The notes under the pieces: model-generated
What the model was told of the DNA's origin: nothing
What the model saw: the letters and a program-made list of their open reading frames with translations, nothing else
Database searches by the model: none
Shown here: one piece after another, positions 9,461-23,233 of the stretch
How positions within the stretch are numbered: position 1 is the first letter of the stretch
Layout: every line of letters starts with the position of its first letter
DNA from: Hysterangium stoloniferum
Taxonomy: Eukaryota > Basidiomycota > Agaricomycetes > Hysterangiales > Hysterangiaceae
DNA: 64,000 bases
Direction: 5' to 3'
Assembly (NCBI GenBank): GCA_015178975.1
Contig: WHVD01000192.1
Coordinates: 62,001 to 126,000, forward strand
Program-made: the position numbers and the translations under genes

Positions 9461-10827
9461 ATAAGTACTATCGATGATTACGTCCCGGATCCTCCTAAAC
9501 CACCTCCAGTACCATTCCACTGGTAGCTGGCGGCACATCCCTTAAGGCTCTTCCACAATACAGCTAGTTGGTGGTGTCAGATGATTTGACTCACCGACTT
9601 AACTCAATCGACAAAAATCTGTCATGTATCGCCAGCGTGCTCAACTGAACGCCTCGTATATTCTCTGAGAACCAGCATACGAGTTAAGAGTGGGTTGTAT
9701 ACTGTTTTATAAAAGAGAAGGTTATGTTATTCACTTACTCCACAAATCCACCTCTCGCCATGTTCTCTGGACTAACGCGTAATATTGCACCAAATTTGAT
9801 TTTTAATCACTGAGGAAGGATGGTCAGTGTTGCATCTTGCCAGAAAGGGCAACCCTCACATGTGGACAAGTTGACAGCGCATGATAACACCACGATCTAT
9901 ACCCAGATTCTTTGATACATGTTTTTTACAAAATTATCCCAGAGTCCCTTGCGTTTTTCCTTGCGTTTTGCTTTGGACTGGTCCTGTAGGCTGTGAAACC
10001 TCTCGTTCGTCCGGTATTGAAACATTCTGGAATGACTTTCTTTTTTGCGGGCCTTTGACGTAGAATTAGAACGATAGAACAAACATACGAGCAGATCATC
10101 CTTTCTTGCAGTTGTAAATACTGCAACAGATAGTAAAGCTAAAACTAATGGCACATTTCAATATAGAGGATATTTTCCTAAGTTTGTGGTCATCCAGAAC
10201 CGTCTTTTAAGTGCCCTGGATGCCAATGCTGTAACCGGGTAAGCCGATGGCAGAATCAAGCCTGCAGCAAGAATAATGTCACACCTGGAACTTACGGGTT
10301 TAGGGGTAGGTAAAACCTGAATAAAAGATATGATATGAGAAGCCTGTTCGAGCCAAAATATTCAGCAATAGGGAGGTCCACTATGGTGGCCGGTACCCAG
10401 GACATAGGCTCCATTTAAAGGTCGGAGCGAATCTAACTTGACTTTGATGATGAGAAAAAAACTTTCCGGAAAGCACCCCAATGTGGAGTATCTCCTATCG
10501 TTCCAACTGTCCTGATGACAATAATCGAGCATTATCAGATACACGATATCGCTCAGCTCTATGTGACGTTGAAAATCCGTGACCCGAGTTCATCGCATCA
10601 CAACTAATGTACAACGAAAGAACTAACTAATAAAAACTCTGGCAATATATATATATATAAATGAGCCAAAGTAGATGTTCAAGAAATAGTTTAAATATCT
10701 GCGCTTTTCGGAACACGCCACGTAGTCGGTGATATCCTTCCGACTGAACATAGAATAAGTGTCAAGGATCGGTTGCGCCCCTTTGCCTGAGCTCTCATTT
10801 CTACTTTCGAGAGCAGGAACTCATCCC
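9461..10827. other. array spacer, third partial unit, no gene seen
   Basis: The spacer at 9720-9830 matches the sequence on both sides of the Copia insertion (about 3320-3350 and 8141-8215). At about 9905-10030 a degraded third copy of the promoter unit begins (GATACATGTTTTTTACAAAATTATCC, in two words). An AT dinucleotide run lies near 10645-10660. The last 200 bp form the 5-prime flank of the cohesin-loader gene. The short open frames here look random. Confidence 0.5.
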
Positions 10828-13800
10828 ATGGATCAGGGAATTTGGTTTCAGATGCAGAACGGCGCATACCAAAATCAGTCCTCCCCGTCGCAGGGGACCT
10901 CTGACCCCAGTTCTATGTCTGACTTTCAAGACGCACAAAGGATTCTCGCCTCCTATCCTTTTGCTTCCGCAACTCCTGCATCCTCTCATGGTGAGTTTAA
11001 TCTTGGCTATAGCCAAATAGGAGCTTATTCTACTTGTTTACAGTTAGCCGGCATCTGGACGATCTTACCGTGACTGCACCTATTCCTTCTTACATGCAAC
11101 CTCAATACTACTCCCAACAGCAGCAGGGTAACACGCCTCCATACTCGGAATATGCAGAGTTAGCTACAGTTGATGTCCCTGCGGCTGGTCCACAAAGGGA
11201 ATTCTGGGAGAGTGCTCGAGATGACGCGGTTAGGCTGCTTGTCCCTAATTCTGTTGGGTGACCTTGGTTTTGTTTTGCTCCTCATACATGGATTTTACTC
11301 ATCCCATTATAGGCCATATTCACTTCCTCCACAACAGTCTTGGGGGTCTAGTTCCTATGGCGCAAATCCCTTTGCCACATCTGTCATGCAACGGACCATT
11401 CCTTTCATGGCCGCCTCTTCATCTTCTCTCGCACTTGCGCTTGGGGATCCCTCCAAGCCCCACCCCCCGCCACGCCAGCCGCCGCCTTTGCCCCCACCGC
11501 CCCTACCCCCTCTACAGCCACCGCCCCCACCGCCCGCTCAGCCACAAGAATCCGTTCAATTCTTCAACGACTTCCTTGAAGAAACCTCACGCGAGGCTTC
11601 CTTGCAAGAATCTGTCCTAAATGCTCCACCGACACCACCCCAGTTTGCATCAGACCTCAAGACTCCTGTAAAAATCAAACACACCGTGTCTACTCCGGAT
11701 GTAGTATCAAGCCTTGATCCTCTCACACTGCCCATTGGGAGTTCCGTTACGCCTCGCAAGCGCAAACCTGAAGAGCTTGCATCGCCAACACTCAAGCGTG
11801 TGCACTCTTTTGCTGTTCCACGCGATCGTTCCGAGTCTGTCTCTACGACTCCGATTAAACCGTCCAGACGTCTATCCGTCTTCGTTGACATCCCTCCAGC
11901 CCCAAATGGATGGGCTACTCCTAGCACCTCCGGTCGGTCAATTTCAAAGTCGATGCATTCAACAAGGAGCCCAGATTTGGGTGGATATAGCCCACCACCC
12001 GAGAGTGATTGGGAAGAAGAGGGCAGGGGGCATAGAGGCGGATCCAAGAGTACGGGAAAAAGAACAGGTGATAGAGATGAACGCGGTAAGTGTCATTACT
12101 GCATATATACAGCTTTTACTGACTAAATATCGATGATAGCTCCTCTCGAAAAGCTCACCGCCTTCATCGAAGACATATTTGAAGCCGAAGACACTCTTCC
12201 TTCAGATATAGACAGTTCATCACTCCCACGAGATTGGTTTTCTACCAATACGATAGATCCCACTCGACCGCATCTGTCAATATCTGTCATACGCAAACTT
12301 ATCAAGCTCACTTCTCAAATCGCACGCCCAAGGAAGCGTATGCGACTTGCTAGAGAAAGTCCACGTAAAGCTGCGGGTGGTCTGGCAGAAATGGAGACAG
12401 TTATGTTGGGACGCATACTGAAACTCTTGGAAAGAAGCGTTAAGGCAGGAGAAGATGTCGACCCTTTCGGGGAGAAGAAGGCAAGCACGAAAGGGTCCGC
12501 CACATCCAAAGCGACAGTGAAAAAGAAGGGGGGCAAGAGTGCGAAGGCAAAAGGAAAGGAGAAAGCAGTTGACGGAACACAGGGGCATGAACAGGAGGAG
12601 TGTGTGGACGTAGAGGAACAAGAAGAGGAATTAACAGATCAAGATTTTCAGAAGTTGGAGAGGTTACTGGAATCTGCCAATGAAAGCGTCCTCGCTGCTG
12701 ACTGTTGTGTCGCATTGCTGGCGGCGGACAAGCTGCCGAAGCAGGTAAGTATTGGTTGTTTTCGCACCCAGTGAATTACTTTAACTCAGTTGTCTTTCCA
12801 CAGCTCTATTCTGAAGAGCTCATCACATCTTGTTTTGCCACGATAAAAAATGCCCTCACAAAGATAATCTACCCCTTCGTCGAAGTCACCCTTGACGTGC
12901 ACAACACGTCCACCCCTCTCCTGCTCCACGTAGCAAAAGCACTCGATCAGTCCTCTCAATTTTATCGAAGAGAAATTGGCCAGACTTTCCAGGCCCTGAC
13001 AGCTGTGCTTCCTCGTATTAACGGGCTTATGGGCGCGGAGGTTGCCATGTCAGATGCGATCGTTATTCAGGCGGTCTACATTGCAATTGGACCGTTCTTC
13101 GTCGTAGAGGTGGAAGGGAAGGGGAAGAAAGGGGAGAGTGGATTGGAAGGTCTGGTGCTTGGTGCGTTGGGTGGTAAAGGAGCGATGAGGGGGCTGAGAC
13201 TAGAGGCGTTAAGTCTTATTCGCAGTGTGAGTACTCATTTATTCAATATGAAGGTGCTAGTGTCCATCATGGGTCGACCAGATTTTTGCAAATCATGAAG
13301 ATCAGCGATCGTGGATTATAGAAGAAATATTGACGTCGCTGATCAAGCTCCCTGATCTGAAGCAGAAAAGTGGACAATTTCGGTAATTTGTGTTCTTTTC
13401 GCGTTTTAAGTTAAATTAATATTTTTAACAGACTTCGTGATGGACGGTCTATCCATACCGTGTCTGCGCTCCTCCTCCAACTTGTTCAAACCTCAGCCCA
13501 TGATGTCCGTATTAAAGCAAAACGACTCGCGATCACCCGTCAGCAAAGCTTTGTAATGAAGCATGATAGTCAAGGCCAACCAGACTCAGGGGAAGCATTT
13601 TTGACTGAGAGGGACCATGAGGTAAGCCTTGTTATTTCGTCTCCAGCGTGGATGTTCATTCATGAGTGTATAGGAGATTCAACTGTATGCCGCTGGGTTA
13701 GATTCGGCGTCAAAGGCGGCGAAGACCATTGTGCTTTTCCTTACTCAGAGGTTGTATTTTTTCAAGATCATTGATCGGGCATTGTTTTAACGTACTGGTA

Positions 13801-16800
13801 TCATTCAGATCAGGAAAAGGCAAAGCGACCAAGAGCTCCAATGAGGCAGAGTATCGTGCAATATTCGACAATCTCATCTCGGACTTGCTCACTGTTCTTT
13901 ATTGGCCAGAATGGCCTGCCGCTGCGCTCCTGCTTCGTATCATATGCAGATTCATGGTAAGTTGTTTTTTGACGCGATGAACCATAATCCTTACTTTATT
14001 GTAAGATTTCTTCGCTCTCAGATAAAACTAATAATAGTACGGATAATAATGCCGCTAAGACACTTTCTTTGGACCATCTCGGAGTTATCGCAGCGAGGTT
14101 GACCACGAGTAGTTTAAAATTCAAAAAGGACTCGAAGAGCAGGGAAGGCCCATTAACGAGTGTCGATGATGTAAGTGTTTGTGTTTAAAAAAAATCAAAT
14201 TCTAAATGTTCAACGTTTTTGCGCGTATCTAGACTATTGCGAAAAACGACATGGCACAGCTAAAGAGATTAACCTCCGTGCATCAAGATGTTTCAAATCA
14301 TTTATCAAAACGATCTTCGGAGGATCAAGCTTGTGATGTGAGGCATTCGTTTTCAAACAACTTAGGTATCTAACTTACCACGCCCCGCAGAGCGCACGTG
14401 AACTCACGGGTGTAGTCTGGGGACATGAACTTACCAATGCCCTTACTCACTGTAGTTCTGTCTTAAAACGGATGGAACAAGAAGGTGCACAGGCTGAACA
14501 GGAAGAATTCCGGAAATTGGCGGAGCGTATCAAGTCTGCCCTGCGTAATGTATGGCAGGAGGCAGCACATGACGTATTTGATATCGGGTGAGCGTACTCG
14601 TGCTGCAAGAAGCCTGGTTACTGACAAGGTTAGCAGTTCTGAGGAAGATGCTGCACGTGTTGATCGTCTTGCGGAGGAGCTTGGAACGACGCAAGGCATT
14701 GGAAACGCGTTTGATGCAATCCTTAACGTTATATTAATGTCTTTAGATGCTACTGCTGTTTTCATGCGTACGAAAGCTTTGAGAGCATTAGGTCAGATTG
14801 TCACTGCCGACCCAGGCATCTTGCGTAGTGTGAGTAAACATAGTTCTAATATGGGGTGGTAGTTTGACCACGACCACCGGGTAATTAGATGAATGTCCGG
14901 AAGGCGATCGAGACCCACTTATTAGACAGCTCACCTCAAGTCCGGGATGCAGCTGTTGAACTTATCGGCAAGTATGTGGTCTCGATACCGGAGGTAGCAG
15001 GAGATTATTATGTGCAAATTGCTGATCGGATTGCGGTGAGTCTTATTCTCTCAACTAAATGCCAAGCTGACTTGGCACCAGGATACTGGTCTGGCTGTCC
15101 GCAAACGGGTCATCAAGCTGCTACGGACATTTTACAGCGTCTCGAATGAGCATGACCGACGCGTTGATATTTGCACGAAGCTTGTTCTTCGTATGAACGA
15201 CGAAGACGATACGGTCAAAGTAATATTATTATAAGCTTTTAAAGTATTATTTGACTGAAAAAATACTCTTAGGAGCTTGCGATGAAGACCATCGAGGATA
15301 TCTGGTTCGGCGATTCACAGGGCCAAGACATCCCCAAAGCGAGCGGCCGGTCCATTTCGAGTCCTTTGAATGAACGGAGTCAGCTTCTAAGCAAGGTATC
15401 GGTTATAATGGGAGTTTCTTCACAGTTTCGGGACCGACAGTCACCTTTAGAGGAACTATTACATAAAGTCGTTATTCATTTTTTTCATTAATTTATGACG
15501 TAAATTGACCGTCTTCCATAGGTAATCGTGGACAAGGATGGAAAAGAGTCCCAGTCCATTCACAACCGATATATAGAGATTGGCAATGTTCTCATAGACT
15601 GCCTCGTAGATGATCAAGAATTACCTGGTTTCACCGTTGTTAATTGTATCAAAACAATTTATTTGTTCGTATCTGCCCACCCAGCAATTATTTCCACTCA
15701 ACAAGCAACGACTCTTCTTCCTTACCTCAAGAATGCAACGACTGTTTGTAGACACATCTCCTTACCTTACGCAGGCTCATTTCCTTTATGTAACTAGGCT
15801 GAAGAACAAATTACGTCGGATTATATCCTCAAGATCTTCCGGGCCTCAATCCCCGGCATGTCCAAGACCGCTTCCAAATTTGCTCACGAGCTTCAGTCAG
15901 TATTACAGCAGATGTTAATGAGACCTTCTGGTCCGAATTGGGTTGCCGTGAGTATTTACAAATACGATTGACTAGGTAGTATCATGTTCTAATCTTTGCA
16001 TCTCAGACACTGCAAGAAACCGTCGCGTGTATCTGCAGCGTAGTGCGACACTTGACTCATGATTTCCATCTCCTTGTCGCACTATTGAAATCATGCAATG
16101 GTGAGCGCGATACTCTGCATCAGTGTTCTGTTTTAATCCAAGAGTCTAGCCCGTTTGAAAGAGCATTTGGCACGACCGAAGAATGCTGCTATAGATGCCC
16201 CGACCAAGAAGAAATTGAACTTGCAAGTATTCATCGCATCTCTCCTGTGCGAGCATTGCGATTTTGATAAGCTGCGGATTGAGAATACCGGTATAATAAC
16301 AGAAGTTATAATACATATCGTTATAATTTGTTTAACTTTACTTTGCAGGGTCTACATCAGAACTCAACTCCATATCTCAGGGCTCGCTCACTGAGCATAT
16401 CTATAACGTCATGTTGCGGATGTATGAGAAATTCACCGAGCCTATGGTTCGGGCTCGTCTGCTTGATTGTTTGGGCATGTCATGGATTGTCTTACTGTCC
16501 CCAGCCACTGATAACATTCATGACAGGTTTTCTATTCCGGGCATATCCGACACTAATGACACTGGAAAGCTCAGCGACTATAATGGACGCTATCTTTTCG
16601 TCGCCCGAAGAAGAAGCACGTGGCCGACTGCTCAAAATCATGCAGGACTTCTTAATCACTGAATCTACGAAGCAGTCCGCACATGAAAAAGGTTAGTATA
16701 CTGCACGTTACGACATCAACGTTTTAACTCTACATTGTATCATAGCCGCACACAAAACAAAGAATACTCAATCAAAAGTCAATATGGAAGAATTGGTGGG

Positions 16801-18344
16801 CAATACTGATGGTTTTGCGGACTCCGGGTTGGTCTATTCGATCAAAAAATTCTAATGGCAAGTTAACATGACCGTACCTAGTGTAAGCTCCGCAATCGTT
16901 CAACGATACCTTCCTCAAATATTGGAAGCTGCTATGACAAGAAACGTCCAGATGCAAGCCGCAGCCGTTGATATTCTAGGTTTCACAGTGAAGCAAGGGC
17001 TTGCTCATCCATTGCAGGTTAGCCCCATTTAAACCGCTCGTAAACGTTGTGTCCAGTCTAATGGTTTGCTAGTGTCTACCTGTTATTGTTGCATTAGAGA
17101 CAAGTCCCAATCCCAGCCTTAGTAATCGAACGAGCGCATTACATGCAATCCTGTACAATAAGCACCATTCTCTTATGAACACAAGGCATCTTGAATGCGC
17201 CCGTGCCTCTTTTGTATATCAACGGAAAGTTACCCAGGGTGCCGTTCGAGGTGAGTCATCTCTTGATATAATTTAAACAACCAGACATCCTGAAGTTATC
17301 TGCAGGCTACCGACTTAGTCCAAATCCAACCGCTTTGCTCCATCGATGGTATACCCTTGTCCGGGAGAAACGCACCACTCGACAAGATTTTTTGAAGACC
17401 ATTGCGAAAGCATTCGACTTAGACTCCACAAATTTGGTGTCTACCCAGGTGTGTTTTCACTTGTATTACCCATATGAGTCGTTGGCTGATTCGATTTTGA
17501 GGACGATGTTGATTTCATTCGTTACATGGCTGAAAATATGTCTGCTTTCGACTATAAGACACAAGAAGAAGTTCTCACCGTTATTCGACACTTAACTTCT
17601 GTACTTTCTGTTGTAGGAATGGCACTTGTAGAAACGATATCCCCGACGACATTGAATGATTACTCACACGACATACCTCCGTCAACACCGTTACCAGTAA
17701 GCAACGGAAATTTTACGATTTAATTTACTCTCATACTTGGCAAACAGAACTCAAACGTAGTTCCAAGTCTCAGCTCGCCCTTGACGCCACTAATGTTAAT
17801 TCAGAACTCTAAGGGGACACCTCAAGGTAAATCCACGACAATTACGATTAGCTCTGGTGTATTGAGATTCGCGTTTAATCAAAACTGATATCCCTGTCTT
17901 AGTCCCAGTGCTAGCGGACTCTGATATGTTAGGCTTAGCCAGATGCTCCGCGGCTGTGGGCATCATTTTGATTTTGAAGTCACACCTGAAGTCCTTATAC
18001 GGTTTAACTGACGAGTAAGCAGCTGCGCATTGCTCATCATTCTTATGGAGTTGAGCTACTTTCTTAGCAAATGCTCAAAATGGGTCCCTGGTAAAAAGAG
18101 TGCTGTGGGAGATAGGCCCGCTACGAAGCGACGCGAGATTCCTTTGGAGTGGGATCGTATGCTCTATGCCGCGCAACCCATCCGAACTGAGCGGGACGCC
18201 AGTTTACAAAAAGAACGCGTAAGACCAAATACCCTCCTAATACTTGGCTGTATATTTATTTATCACATTCGTTAGTTTCTGGAGCTTTGGTCTGAAGATC
18301 CTATCATGGCCGAACCCGAAGACGACGCAATGGACCTACAATAA
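10828..18344 (+). CDS. mis4: sister chromatid cohesion loader Scc2/Mis4 (NIPBL family)
   Basis: I resolve 31 exons giving about 1,960 residues, normal for a fungal Scc2. Boundaries: 10828-10990, 11044-11257, 11313-12085, 12140-12744, 12804-13226, 13282-13382, 13432-13621, 13674-13750, 13809-13956, 14006-14170, 14233-14337, 14391-14587, 14634-14829, 14889-15035, 15082-15219, 15273-15467, 15522-15743, 15798-15947, 16007-16100, 16143-16290, 16349-16474, 16527-16691, 16746-16827, 16882-17017, 17073-17250, 17306-17448, 17502-17696, 17748-17826, 17903-18014, 18068-18218, 18276-18344. A disordered Pro/Ser-rich N-terminus precedes HEAT repeats with family signatures such as [31 protein letters not shown] and [11 protein letters not shown]. 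With its Scc4 partner, Scc2 loads the cohesin ring on chromatin in the nucleus. Every junction keeps frame except 16100/16143, which is off by one with canonical sites. One intron (16475-16526) is GC-AG. Confidence 0.93.
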
Positions 18345-18554
18345 AACATGTAATACTGCCTTCCTTTGTTCTTACGTGCTTTCATGCTATTTGTCTGTTG
18401 GTGTCGGGTCAGTACTGTTGTCGTGCATATCATTATCATTTCTCCCTGTGTCATTAGCAAGTACAACAGAGTTTAATTGATCGTGATAAGTCGTGAAAAC
18501 ATCATTAGGGTGACATAGCAGAAAATAAAACAAAGCAGATAAACAAGATTATCA

Positions 18555-20313
18555 TTATGTCTCCGATGCCTTCTTCTGTACGCGCTCCCAGAATCCTCGA
18601 TACTTCTGCTCAGATTCTGCATGGAGTAGTGGAGGTGGCGACAACGGTGGCAAGCCAGAATACGCTTCAGTCTGAGCAACTGCGATCCTGTCAATGGCAC
18701 GTATAAGACTGGGAGTCATGGGCACGGCACCAGCTGGTGACTGCCGTGATTCAGCAGAATTGGATGAGGGCTGTGGCGACGTTGAATAGCGTTTCAGGAA
18801 GTCAGGTTTCCAACCAGGCTCATCACGATGTGACTTGACGCGTTTTAGCGGTGTCGAGTGTGGTGTCGTAATGTCTTCTCCATCAGTGTCTGAATATTCT
18901 TCGGGAATAGTGACGCTCTTGCGCATGGGTTTGTGCTTGTCGGTGTCATCATCACTGCCATACAATGTAAGGCCTGATAAGGGAGTGGAAGAGCGCTCAT
19001 CCTTCAACCACGGTCTAGCTGGGACTGGATACGCCAACGGTACGGGCTTGTGTTCCCATTCCGTGTCCGAGTCTGAACCATCAGAATCCGAATAATTGCC
19101 CAGAGGGCGGAATTTCACATCTAACGATTTCCGAGCCCGCTTTCGGGGGCTAGCCTTCATGTTCGCATGGGTAGTAAGGGTAGGAGCAGATTTGAGGTCC
19201 ACATCAGAAGGGAACACGACGGGGGCCGGCACAGGCGATTGGAAGAGCCTCTGCCACAGAGATAAGACGGGTCGAAATGACCCTGCGCGATCGTGGTTGT
19301 TCGGGAGGCTGGAAGCATACCGCGCTAAATACGAATCCCATTTCTACAAAGCGACTCAATAAAAAAATTCCAGATAGTAAGTTGGAGGACTGGTACCTGA
19401 TCTGGATTTTCGCCTATTTTCTTCCGGATGAACCAGTCTGTTACGATGCCCAGGGTAAGCATGAGACATGCAAAAGCACTAAGTCCATGCTCGATGCTCG
19501 AGCCCCAGTCGTCCGCAGGGCTCGTTGCCCGCCAGAGTCTTTCCCACACATTTGCCCAAGAAGACTTCCTAGCTAGGAGTGCAATGGATACTGTTATCCC
19601 GAAAGACCCAGTCGATGCTGCGGCGAATCGCAGAGCGCCGTGCTGAGTACGCACAATAGGAAGTAGGACGACAATTGTTGACAGGGGCGTGATAATGGCG
19701 ACAAAAATGAGGCGTGTGAGGAGGGAGGGATGCAGAACAACGGAAATGATAAGTGCAAAGGATACGCCCCCGGCGAGCCCAATACAAGATAGGGCTGCTA
19801 TCTTAAAGCGTCCTCCTAAGAATGTGAATAACAAGGATGTGATGATCTGGATTAGTAGAAATTGGACGGGTGTGAGCGGAGGATCGTTGGCCAGGTTCAT
19901 AATCAATAGGGATACGAAAGTAGCAAGGTGAGCTGCCATAAAACGTCATTATTTAACTTAATCATTTCTGAAACAAATTGAAGTCACCTCCACATGCCCA
20001 GCCACCTGCCAATCCTCCAACCCCACCTTCCAGCCCCCACCAGGACTTCAACCCCGACTTCTTGTTTTTAAGATCAAATTCACCAGGTATAGGATCCACA
20101 TCGGCTTGAGGTGCAAAGGTCCGGGTACGATCGAGCGTGAGGAATGCCCCAGTAAATGTCAACGGTAGCGATGCCACCAGTAAGGGAACAGCATAGACTA
20201 GATTGTAAGGTGTAGGCACAATTGACGATACTTTCGATAAAAATTTTCAGAAAAATAGATGGATATATAAGAGTACACGACTTACACAATACATTTTTCG
20301 ATGGATCGGCCAT
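18555..20313 (-). CDS. TM7S3/TM198-like (DUF4203) multi-pass membrane protein
   Basis: Four exons (20286-20313, 19988-20230, 19397-19932, 18555-19343) total 1596 nt, 531 residues, with all junctions in frame and introns of 53-55 nt. The 28-nt first exon supplies the ATG and splices at a GTAAGT donor. The N-terminal half has a signal-like first helix and about seven hydrophobic segments with Gly-rich turns (GLEGGVGGLAGGWACG, FLGGRFKIAALSCIGLAGG), as in fungal TM7S3/TM198-like proteins. The C-terminal half is polar and Ser/Asp-rich with a basic stretch (SPRKRARKS), probably cytosolic and a candidate for phosphorylation. The gene converges on Scc2 with 210 bp between stop codons, so the two terminators share that gap. 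The family call rests on remembered motifs; the molecular function is unknown. Confidence 0.8.
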
Positions 20314-22018
20314 GTTTCAAGTTGCTAGGAGTCTTTCGTAAGGTCGTAAATGAGTCGTTATAAAACTAGGCGTGATAATCTTCCAAAGCGTTCCAGGATG
20401 GCTCGGATGCAGCAACAGACAAGAGAAAAGCTAATGGATGGATCTTATGTATTAGTATCTATTAACTTTATACCTTTTTCTGCTGGTGCAATGAATTCCT
20501 TCGGACTAAGGAGAAGATGATGAAAGGTCTATAAATAGAAGTGATTCTTATATTTGCCTGATTTGGACAAATGGCAGGCACGCTGATGATTACCAATTTT
20601 TCCATGCCAAATTTACTAGTCAAAAATATCTCCACCACACACGAATTATTATCATAAATATATAACAGAGAGACACGGCGATTCGAATTCACCTATTGTC
20701 AATTGTTCTTCGAAAGTTCGTGTGAATCCTGTGCCAAATGGATATAGAAAGTGTACATCGAACAGCAGAACAAATGGCACTACTCCCTAACCCTCACACT
20801 CACAAGAAATATTCCATGCCTCCTTGGACGAGCTAGCGATAGCGCAATTCGAATAGCTTTGATGTGTTTAATCTTGAACCTTGATAGACGTTAGGAAACT
20901 AACCAATTTGAACATAATTTGCTCAACTGAGACCTCATGGAGGTTCCTGTTTACTCACCAAAACCCAGAAACATCCCCCAATTTCATGCTACATCACTCC
21001 TCAGTAGTACTTGCCTTGGTCTTATACCTATTTGAATTATATATTTATCTGTATCCTACCTCCCATGGCCTTAATACATGGGTTTCCGGCTTCTGCCTTT
21101 GTGGGTGTGTCAATGCACCACCTTAGTTTCCAAATGACATAAACCCTTTCCATCATATAATCCACTTTCAAGGATTGTGCCCATTATTGTCATCCCTGGT
21201 AACAGTTCACCTATCCGCTTCCAAGCCTGTTCAGCAATTTTCCTACTTTTTTTTGGTCTAGAGACCTAGCAACTTAGGAGCACATGGACGTCCATACTTC
21301 CTATTAACCGTGGGTGTCACATTCCATGGGGCAAATATCTTTAATTGTACTCTTCAGTTTGTGAAGAGCGACGCAAAAAATGGGCTATAATGTGTCTCAT
21401 AATGTGTCGAATCATCCGCATAATTGGCATTCAGTAAATCCGTCAAGTTTGCAGTGAGGACCTCGAGCATTGACAATGAGTGATATTTTGTGCTTGTCTG
21501 AGCTCTGTCAAACGTGGTGATGAAGAACAGGGTTTTAATTCTTGCTAAACTGGATATTTTACTAATTCCTTTAAGTCTATTTTCTTATATTTTTAGTATA
21601 TTTTTAATATTTACTTTGTTAAGATATAATGCATAACAGTGACAGTTTACAACTGTGAGCATCATGGATATGAAGAGACTGCCCCTGACTTTGACCCACC
21701 AAGTGATGTTCAAGGTTAGTGGCCTGTTCTCTGCAGTCCTAGTGACTGCTCTTAGTTATAAACCTTAGTTCTCCTTTATATTCAATTGTATACTATAATT
21801 GACAAGTGTTAAGGTGTTGAAAAGTAGGAAAGACTAAGGTGGAAGGCTGGAGGTCTAACTCCTTGTTAGGATTCTATTATTTCAGATCCCTGCAACTTGG
21901 TTTTACCCGTGTAACCCTCCAGCACCCCACTATTAGTATCCCCAACCACAGTGTCACCACCTGCAGTGTCCTGACATATGTTTCTCTGTTGATTACCTTT
22001 TGGTCATCCTATCCATCT
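20314..22018. other. intergenic region and old repeat debris
   Basis: No gene is supported. The first 300 bp is the promoter side of the membrane-protein gene. From about 21600 the sequence becomes AT-rich, and near 21860-21900 it contains GTTAGGATTCTATTATTTCAG...CCCTGCAACTTG, which resembles 23192-23232. Both look like remnants of one older LTR family into which later elements inserted. Confidence 0.4.
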
Positions 22019-22023
22019 CCATC

Positions 22024-22666
22024 TGTAAAGGGTATGCATATATGCATACCTGGACTAAGGAATAATAGCTGGATTATAGTACTTTATTATTTACCTTTTA
22101 TTTTCTTTCTTTATATTCTTTCTATATTTCGAGCACACCTTGATTTTGTAGTTCAAAGCTTTGTGTATACGTATGGGCGCTCTCAGCGCCAAAAGAGACA
22201 GACAACTTTTACCCAGCAGACACCACCTCGTAACGACTCAGACGTCGAATAGCGAGAGGTGTCAAGGGTAGTATCTCAGCTACCATAAGGGTAGCATTCT
22301 CTAGTCTACTAATAGCCTTTTGGACTCAAACCGCTAAGGTCAAGTTCCGCTTTCAAGACTTTGCGCTCGTCGACACCATAGTCGACTCACGCTACTATTA
22401 CTCTATCCTAGACACTCAGTCTTTAGCTGAGTATCTTACTTATTTCTAGCTACTAGTTGTACCGTAAAAGGTCAACTCATTATCTTACTGTTCTAAGCCG
22501 TCACAAGCAACTATACAGTTGCTCTTGAGGTGTGCAGTGCGTTCTTATACTAGTACTAACAGTCTAGTAGTCTATAGTATTGTACTGACGGTCAATACTC
22601 TCTAATAGTAGTTGAATAAACACTATTCTTCATATATTGAGCAGTCAGAATCCACCACTCTTCACA
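22024..22666 (-). mobile_element. solo LTR of the chromovirus family
   Basis: This 643-bp LTR is bounded by TGTAAAG...CTTCACA and flanked by a perfect 5-bp target duplication CCATC (22019-22023, 22667-22671). It is homologous over its whole length to the Gypsy 3-prime LTR at 32736-33373 (inner words such as GCGCTCTCAGCGC, GACTCAGACGTCGAATA and AGTTGCTCTTGAGG, inverted there). On the minus strand it reads TGTGAAGAGTGG onward in the opposite sense to the element at 32.7 kb. A solo LTR arises by recombination between the two LTRs of a full element. Confidence 0.9.
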
Positions 22667-22671
22667 CCATC

Positions 22672-23233
22672 CCAATGCTCTCCCATTACCCATTCTACAT
22701 GTACATACTGTACACTTTGTTTGCCACCTCACAACCTTTAGATTACTTGTGTTTCATCACATCTAGTCTTAGTTTGATCCTTGTTCCTTTTCCCACTTCC
22801 CTTGACCTGTCATGACTTCTTACTTCCTTAATCAGCCTTCTGATCATCCATTATACTTTTGTATAAATACCCTATTGTGAAGATCTGTTCCCAGAGACTC
22901 CATGGAGTATTTCCCAGCCATGATGTCAGGTTCCAAACCATCTTCCAGACTAGTATTAAGATCCAGAATCCACCAGAACCTGACCCTCATCCCTCAAGTA
23001 CCCTTCAACTCAAATCCCATTCTGGTATTCTGCCCTCAACTAGACACCTCCTTTATGACCTGGAACCCATCAGACTCCACCCTTTCCTGGCTAGCATCTC
23101 CAAGTGTCCTTGCCATTTCCTGACCCAGACTCCAGCTGGACATCCCACATTTGTTCTATATACATCTTTAATCCATGGTCCAACCTTCACTGGTGTTAGG
23201 ATCCTGTCATTTTGGACCCCTACAACTTGTTTC
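22672..23233. other. old LTR-like sequence, no gene
   Basis: Pyrimidine-rich sequence with a TATAAAT near 22862. Parts resemble 28850-29110 (TTGCCACCT, then GGCCTTCTGATCA and a promoter-like TATAAA), suggesting two decayed copies of one LTR. No coding capacity is credible. Confidence 0.35.

Noticed and set aside
11556..12047. 163-codon minus-strand frame inside the cohesin-loader gene
   Set aside because: Lies opposite exon 3 and mirrors its Pro/Ser codons; a shadow of the real gene.
13702..13750. Alternative acceptor at 13701 in Scc2
   Set aside because: It would shift the frame; the upstream acceptor at 13673 or 13676 gives the conserved [18 protein letters not shown] reading.
15396..15425. 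30-nt GT...AG stretch in Scc2 as an intron
   Set aside because: It is in frame, too short for introns here, and encodes [10 protein letters not shown], which fits the conserved protein.
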